Below are positions 5,994 through 10,028 of a DNA stretch of 10,028 nucleotides, piece after piece. The stretch is from Bacillota bacterium. Lineage in GTDB: Bacteria > Bacillota > Clostridia > Clostridiales > Clostridiaceae. Below the pieces are notes generated by a model, which had not been told where the DNA came from, did no database searches, and saw only the letters and a list, made by a program, of their open reading frames with translations. Where the stretch lies: assembly GCA_021779235.1 (NCBI GenBank), contig JAJYBA010000049.1:1-10028 (forward strand). Reading direction: 5' to 3'. Position 1 is the first letter of the stretch, and every line of letters starts with the position of its first letter. The translations under genes were made by a program, and so were the position numbers.

Positions 5994-6632
5994 TTATGAA
6001 TATGTCCTGTCATTCATTAAACAACTAAGCGTTAGCAAACTTTCACTTAAATGAACATTTTCCACAATTATTTCTTCAGGCACCTCTAAATCCACAGGTG
6101 CAAAATTCCATATACCTTTAACACCATTTGTCACCATCATGTCACTAACTATTTGAGCACTATTTGATGACACACAGATTACGCCAATGTCAACTGGTGT
6201 AGCTTTAAGGAATGTAACTAGTTCGTCAATATCTTTTACTTCAACATCTCTAATTTTTAGTCCTATAAGCTTTGGATTAACGTCAAAAATACCTACTAAG
6301 TTAAAGGCTAATTTTTCAAAATTAGTATAATTTGCAATAGCTTGCCCTATATTTCCTGCACCTATTATTACCATATTATATTCTTTTGATAGTCCGAGTA
6401 TCCCACTTAGTTCATTTAATAATTCTTTAACGTTATATCCATATCCTTGTTGTCCAAAATCTCCGAAACAGTTTAAGTCTTGTCTAATTTGAGATGCTGT
6501 AAACCCAATTCTCTCACTTAATTCCTTGGAAGATATTCTATCCACGTCATTTCTTAAAAGTTCTCTCAAATATCTATGGTATTTAGGCAATCTTTTAATA
6601 ACTGCCATTGATATATTTTTTTTTCTTTCCAC
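5994..6632 (-). CDS. rex: redox-sensing transcriptional repressor Rex
   Basis: Rex is a dimeric repressor that binds DNA when NADH is low and releases it when NADH rises. The product has 212 residues, the family length. The N-terminal winged helix (about 1-80) contains RISSKELSERIGFTASQIRQ and FGDFGQQGYGYNV. The Rossmann domain has VIIGAGNIGQAIANY (88-102, with GAGNIG at 91-96) and the acidic residue Asp117 (FDVNP) expected to meet the NAD(H) ribose. The C-terminal tail that swaps between subunits appears complete. The start is GTG at 6632-6630 with AGAGGGG eight bases upstream; the next in-frame ATG would remove eight residues. The adjacent crt leader carries a Rex site, and neighbouring placement of rex and this operon is common in clostridia. 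Confidence 0.95.
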   Translation of the reverse strand: MERKKNISMAVIKRLPKYHRYLRELLRNDVDRISSKELSERIGFTASQIRQDLNCFGDFGQQGYGYNVKELLNELSGILGLSKEYNMVIIGAGNIGQAIANYTNFEKLAFNLVGIFDVNPKLIGLKIRDVEVKDIDELVTFLKATPVDIGVICVSSNSAQIVSDMMVTNGVKGIWNFAPVDLEVPEEIIVENVHLSESLLTLSCLMNDRTYS

Positions 6633-6687
6633 AATTTACACCCCTCTGTCAACATCTTAACTTTCATAATATTTATTTTACCACATT

Positions 6688-6717
6688 ATTATAAGTTAAC
6701 ACTACTTTTTACAACAA
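6688..6717 (-). promoter_or_regulatory. candidate rex promoter
   Basis: TTGTTG (6717-6712) and TATAAT (6693-6688) are 18 bases apart on the minus strand, about 55 nt before the rex GTG. The -10 box is perfect and the -35 box is partial. A TGTTAA half-site overlaps the spacer, but its second half is poor, so I do not claim autoregulation. Confidence 0.5.
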
Positions 6718-6949
6718 ATTTAATGATTATTATGAAATTTTCACTATTTTACTCCTTTTATATGCTATTATTATTAATTAATGCTATATATATTTATTTT
6801 TCACTACAAAAATTTAAATATAAATAGTACAATAATAAAGAAATGGTCTTTATTTTTAATCTATAAATATTATTTGCCATTTTTTTAATAGCGGAAAGCA
6901 TAGATATTTAAAGTAACATTATACTTTCAGCTTTATACTGCAAGGGAAG
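6718..6949. other. AT-rich divergent intergenic region between rex and the ABC-F gene
   Basis: Apart from the hairpin at 6834-6858, I see no strong promoter pair for the plus-strand gene. The nearest -10-like candidates are TACAAT (6828-6833) and weak TAGATA-like sequences near 6901. A TTGCCA at 6874-6879 lacks a well-spaced partner. No reading frame with a ribosome site is seen. Confidence 0.4.
6834..6858 (+). promoter_or_regulatory. terminator-like hairpin upstream of the ABC-F gene
   Basis: AATAAAGA (6834-6841) and TCTTTATT (6847-6854) form a perfect 8-bp stem with a five-base loop, followed by TTTAA; on the plus strand the last stem bases and following bases form TTTTT. It lies about 100 nt before the ABC-F start codon and could act as an attenuator if transcription starts upstream of it. 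The stem is all A-T except for one G-C pair, so confidence is low. Confidence 0.35.
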
Positions 6950-6958
6950 GTGAAAAAA

Positions 6959-8884
6959 ATGATAGTTTTAAGTTGCAAGGATATTCACAAAAGTTATGGT
7001 ATAGATGTTATTTTAGACAAAATAACTTTTAGTATAAATGAAGGTGAAAAAATCGGTTTTATTGGAGCTAATGGAGCAGGTAAATCTACACTCTTTAAAA
7101 TACTCACATCACAACTCGATTATGATAATGGTGAGCTATTTATAGATAAAAACAAAAAAATTGGTTATCTATCTCAAAATCTAGCATTAAATTCTAATAG
7201 TACTATATACGAAGAAACACTTTTAGTATTTGATAACCTATTAGCCCTAGAAAAAAGCCTTAAAGATTTGGAAACAAAAATGAATGAACCTTATGATGCT
7301 TCCAAAGAAGATTATCATAATAGAATAATAAAAGAATATACATTAACCTCTGAACTTTACAATAACAGAGGAGGATACACATATAAAGCTGAAATTAGTA
7401 GAATTCTCAAAGGTCTTGGCTTTATGGAAGAAGATTATAATAAACCTATTAGCATATTAAGTGGGGGACAAAAAACTAGAGTTGCACTATGCAAATTATT
7501 ACTTAAAAATCCTGATATACTTTTATTAGACGAACCTACTAATCATCTAGACTTAGATGCTATAGAATGGCTAGAAGATTATTTAAAATCCTATAAAGGG
7601 ACTATGTTTATAATCTCCCATGATAGATTCTTTTTAGATGCTATTACCAATAAAACTTTTGAACTTCTTAATGGTCATGTAGATTGTTATAATGGAAACT
7701 ATACAAATTTCATTGACTTAAAGAAAAAAAGTTATGAAGTTCAATTAAAAGCATTCAATTTGCAACAGGCTGAAATTAAAAGACAAGAAGAAATTATAAC
7801 TAAATATAAATCCTTTAATAGGGAGAAAAGTGTAAGAGCTGCTGAAAGCAGACAAAAGTCTTTGGACAAAATGGAGCGAATTGATTCTCCTGATAAGGAT
7901 CCTAGAGCAACTAAGATTAAATTTGAAACAGAAATTAAAAGTGGGAATGACGTTCTTCACGCAGAAAATTTATCAAAGCGATTTGGAGACAATCTTTTGT
8001 TCGAAAATTTAAACTTAGATATAAAAAGATCTGAAAAAATTGCTCTTATCGGTGAAAATGGACGAGGTAAAACCACTCTTTTTAGGATTATAATGGATAA
8101 AATTCCAAGTGATACAGGTATAAAAATATTAGGTAAAAATATTTTTGTAGGATATTATGACCAAGAACAATCAAATTTAAATCCTGAAAAAACTATAATA
8201 GATGAGGTTTGGGATGAATTTCCTAAACTTACCACCACAGAGTTACGTACCGCATTGGCTGCATTTTTATTCATAGGAGAAGATGTATTTAAAAAAATAT
8301 CCACATTGAGCGGTGGTGAAAGATGTAGGATTAATCTACTAAAAATCATGCTATCCAAATCCAACTTTTTATTATTGGATGAACCAACAAATCACTTAGA
8401 TATTATGTCTCGTGAAGCTTTAGAAGATTCAATACTAGGATATGACGGTACCGTTATTGTAATATCTCACGATAGATATTTTTTAAACAAAGTAATTACT
8501 AAAATACTTGAATTAAACCAAGATGGCCTTAAAGAGTATTTAGGTAATTATAATTATTATGTAGAAAAAAAGAGAAACCCTCTAAGGTTTCAAATAGAAG
8601 AAGAGCAGGTAGGTATGTCAAAAACTCAAATTAATCTTGATAAAAAGAAGAAAAGAGATCAAGAGAAATTAGAAAAACAAAAGAAAATAGATCTAAAAGC
8701 TCTAGAAGATAAAATTGCTTCTACTGAACAAGAATTAGAAAAATTGCATAACGAACTTTGTTTAGAAGAAGTTTATTCTAATCCAAATAGAAGTTACGAC
8801 GTAAATAAGCAAATTTCAAATATTGAAAAAGAACTTGAAAATCTTTATGCAGCTTGGGAAGACTTTATCGCGGAAATAGAATAA
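6959..8884 (+). CDS. ABC-F family ATPase (ribosome-associated, YdiF/Uup type)
   Basis: ABC-F proteins have two ATPase domains and no membrane domain; they act on the ribosome, as translation factors or antibiotic-protection proteins. I choose ATG 6959 (641 residues), with GGAAGG about seven bases upstream; the GTG at 6950 is too close to that site. Domain 1 has Walker A GANGAGKST (36-44), an inserted helical arm (about 90-140), LSGGQ (167-171) and Walker B with Glu192 in LLLDEPTNHLD. A linker of about 80 residues (about 245-325) follows. Domain 2 has Walker A GENGRGKTT (365-373), with Arg where Ala or Ser is usual, LSGGE (450-454) and Glu475. The C-terminus (about 545-641) is a charged coiled coil rich in Lys and Glu. 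The linker length suggests a housekeeping member, but resistance cannot be excluded. It is divergent from rex. Confidence 0.88.
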   Translation: MIVLSCKDIHKSYGIDVILDKITFSINEGEKIGFIGANGAGKSTLFKILTSQLDYDNGELFIDKNKKIGYLSQNLALNSNSTIYEETLLVFDNLLALEKSLKDLETKMNEPYDASKEDYHNRIIKEYTLTSELYNNRGGYTYKAEISRILKGLGFMEEDYNKPISILSGGQKTRVALCKLLLKNPDILLLDEPTNHLDLDAIEWLEDYLKSYKGTMFIISHDRFFLDAITNKTFELLNGHVDCYNGNYTNFIDLKKKSYEVQLKAFNLQQAEIKRQEEIITKYKSFNREKSVRAAESRQKSLDKMERIDSPDKDPRATKIKFETEIKSGNDVLHAENLSKRFGDNLLFENLNLDIKRSEKIALIGENGRGKTTLFRIIMDKIPSDTGIKILGKNIFVGYYDQEQSNLNPEKTIIDEVWDEFPKLTTTELRTALAAFLFIGEDVFKKISTLSGGERCRINLLKIMLSKSNFLLLDEPTNHLDIMSREALEDSILGYDGTVIVISHDRYFLNKVITKILELNQDGLKEYLGNYNYYVEKKRNPLRFQIEEEQVGMSKTQINLDKKKKRDQEKLEKQKKIDLKALEDKIASTEQELEKLHNELCLEEVYSNPNRSYDVNKQISNIEKELENLYAAWEDFIAEIE

Positions 8885-8901
8885 AAATAGTGCATAAAAA
8901 G

Positions 8902-9146
8902 AGTATGAAATTCCTCCTGCGTGCCTTGCAACCGAACTCCAAATAGGAAATTCGATTAAGAAATTCTAGTCTTTTGTTCATGTAAAATTCTCTAGCGCTC
9001 ACATTCGGCGTCCTGCCTCAAGTTCGCTAGCCTGCCCTCCTGGCAGGCTCACGAGAATTTTACATTCACAAAAGAAGAATTTCTAAATCAAATTTCAATA
9101 ATCTGGTCGTTTCTTATTGCAAGTCACTTCGGATAAATTTCATACT
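8902..9146. repeat. structured repeat element E2 (long imperfect palindrome with GC-rich core)
   Basis: Arms 8902-8992 and 9053-9146 are complementary in blocks: 8971-8992 with 9053-9074 (20 of 22), 8947-8967 with 9076-9096 (19 of 21), and 8902-8912 with 9136-9146 (11 of 11). The region between the outer blocks is looser. The loop is the core (8993-9052), the inverted homologue of the E1 core. The arms do not resemble those of E1. The element starts 17 nt after the ABC-F stop codon, in the gap between two convergent genes, and might therefore also end transcription from either side. There is no coding frame. Confidence 0.72.
8993..9052 (-). repeat. conserved core of E2, copy 2 of 2
   Basis: Read on the minus strand, this aligns with the E1 core at 705-763. 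It contains a perfect 8-bp hairpin (9029-9036 with 9042-9049; AGCCTGCC/GGCAGGCT on either strand). The segment CTTGAGGCAGGACGCCGAAT is nearly the same in both copies. Its high GC content stands out sharply from the surrounding AT-rich DNA. Confidence 0.75.
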
Positions 9147-9174
9147 ACTTTAGTATTGATTATCTGCCGCTTAT

Positions 9175-9247
9175 GGAAATTTGTAATGGAATAAACTTAG
9201 AGTCTGTTAACGAATTCTCTACTATCAGAACCTCCTATATGCCGAAC
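9175..9247 (+). repeat. tail repeat, copy 2 (short form)
   Basis: This is the second copy of the sequence at 811-927. It has a 30-nt identity (9186-9215 with 822-851), a near-identical stretch to CTATCAG (ends 9228), and an exact 15-nt end block (9233-9247). It lacks the 44 extra nucleotides, and the hairpin within them, found in copy 1. It follows E2 after about 30 nt and ends eight bases before the stop codon of the neighbouring membrane-protein gene. It has the same orientation as copy 1, whereas the cores are inverted relative to each other. Confidence 0.8.
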
Positions 9248-9255
9248 CATGATGA

Positions 9256-10028
9256 CTATAACTGTTTTTTCACATTATCAAAAGCTTTTTTCACTAAATC
9301 TAGCTGATTTTCTCCAGGCTCATAGTTTGAAAATTTTACTTCGTTATATATATCCGTCATTTCATCAAGATAGTTATCATTCTCTATGTTTGCCTTGGTT
9401 GTGTTTTTTAATTGAGTAGCTGTCATAGATGACTTATAAATCTCTGCTTTTTTAGTGGTTTTTTCAAAATCCCTATAAATATTTAAAATCTTTTCCTTTA
9501 TAGTATTATTCATTCTAAATACTTTCTTTAATATGGTTGATATATTATTTTTATGCTTATGTTCCTTTTGATCTTTACTATTGTTATTTATTTTTTCTTT
9601 TTCTTCTGTATACTGTTCATCTTTAATTCTCATAAACTTCATTTTTTTTACTACATCAACAATAAATAAAATAATAATCACTAAAATGATAATCTTTAGT
9701 GTAGTCTTCCAGATTATATTATCAGTTGCAGTACCTCTACTACTTGCCAAAATTTTTTCTTTCTTATCATAATTTAAAGCCTTTGTAAAATCACCTAATC
9801 TTAGCGACATGCCAGCTTTCATAAATAATTTATTCAAGATATTTACTATAATTTCTACAATAGGCCCTACTATTTTTATAATCACATCTAAAATATTACC
9901 TAGTACAACATCTATTCCATTATTTAAAACATTCATTACACTAAGGGATTTCTTTAAAACCCAATCAGTAGTTAACATAATTGTTGAGGCTATAACTATG
10001 ACATACTTGAAAAATATATTTATAAATA
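9256..10028 (-). CDS. membrane protein with DUF4129-like C-terminus, 5' end outside the window
   Basis: The frame stays open through the right edge. Codons upstream of ATG 9978-9976 continue a hydrophobic segment (FFKYVIVIASTIM) and there is no ribosome site there, so that ATG is probably internal. Counting from it, residues 20-52 form a hydrophobic stretch, 93-112 a clear membrane helix (IIILVIIILFIVDVV), and 113-150 a charged, hydrophilic linker. Residues 159-240 resemble DUF4129: helix KILNIYRDFEK, then YLDEMTDIYNEVKFSNYEPGE, where the pattern LT-x-Y-x-x-x-+-(Y/F) is typical. In other bacteria such proteins often lie with MoxR ATPase, DUF58 and transglutaminase-like genes; those would lie outside this window. 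The family call rests on pattern memory, so function is unassigned. It is convergent with the ABC-F gene. Confidence 0.55.
   Translation of the reverse strand, partial: FINIFFKYVIVIASTIMLTTDWVLKKSLSVMNVLNNGIDVVLGNILDVIIKIVGPIVEIIVNILNKLFMKAGMSLRLGDFTKALNYDKKEKILASSRGTATDNIIWKTTLKIIILVIIILFIVDVVKKMKFMRIKDEQYTEEKEKINNNSKDQKEHKHKNNISTILKKVFRMNNTIKEKILNIYRDFEKTTKKAEIYKSSMTATQLKNTTKANIENDNYLDEMTDIYNEVKFSNYEPGENQLDLVKKAFDNVKKQL

Noticed and set aside
6686..6703. Second Rex operator in the rex promoter
   Set aside because: TGTTAA matches one half, but the other half (TAATAAT against TTAACAA) agrees at only three of seven positions.
9581..9772. 63-codon plus-strand frame inside the membrane-protein gene
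   Set aside because: It is opposite the coding strand of the longer DUF4129-like frame and has no ribosome site or recognisable content.

Overview
The window looks like chromosomal DNA from a low-GC, spore-forming, butyrate-type Clostridium or close relative. The DNA is AT-rich, the Shine-Dalgarno sites are strong (AGGAGG-like), several genes start with GTG, and the centre holds the classical clostridial butyryl-CoA synthesis operon. Species cannot be fixed from the sequence.

Layout, left to right. Positions 1-210 hold the first codons of an unidentified minus-strand gene, with short ribosome-site-bearing reading frames upstream. Positions 210-960 are non-coding and contain a structured repeat element (E1, about 671-844) with a repeat tail (811-927). 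Positions 965-5899 are the minus-strand operon: promoter at 5899-5871, a Rex operator in the leader (5828-5811), then crt, bcd, etfB, etfA and hbd, and an intrinsic terminator (1008-974). Positions 5908-6717 hold rex, also on the minus strand, with its own candidate promoter and two successive terminators. An AT-rich divergent intergenic region (6633-6958) separates rex from an ABC-F ATPase gene on the plus strand (6959-8884). Positions 8885-9255 hold a second structured repeat (E2) and a second copy of the tail. Positions 9256-10028 hold the 3' part of a minus-strand membrane protein gene with a DUF4129-like C-terminal region, running off the right edge.

The operon turns acetoacetyl-CoA into butyryl-CoA. 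Hbd reduces acetoacetyl-CoA to 3-hydroxybutyryl-CoA, Crt dehydrates that to crotonyl-CoA, and Bcd with EtfB/EtfA reduces crotonyl-CoA; in clostridia the last step is coupled by electron bifurcation to ferredoxin reduction. Thiolase is not in the window. Rex senses NADH/NAD+, and its near-consensus operator lies in the crt leader, so the window holds both a redox sensor and its probable target pathway.

The least expected content is the pair of non-coding elements E1 and E2. They share a GC-rich core of about 58 nt whose hairpin is kept by compensatory base changes. Each core is flanked by arms that complement each other within an element but differ in sequence between elements, and both elements are linked to the same tail repeat. 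I cannot assign them to a known family.
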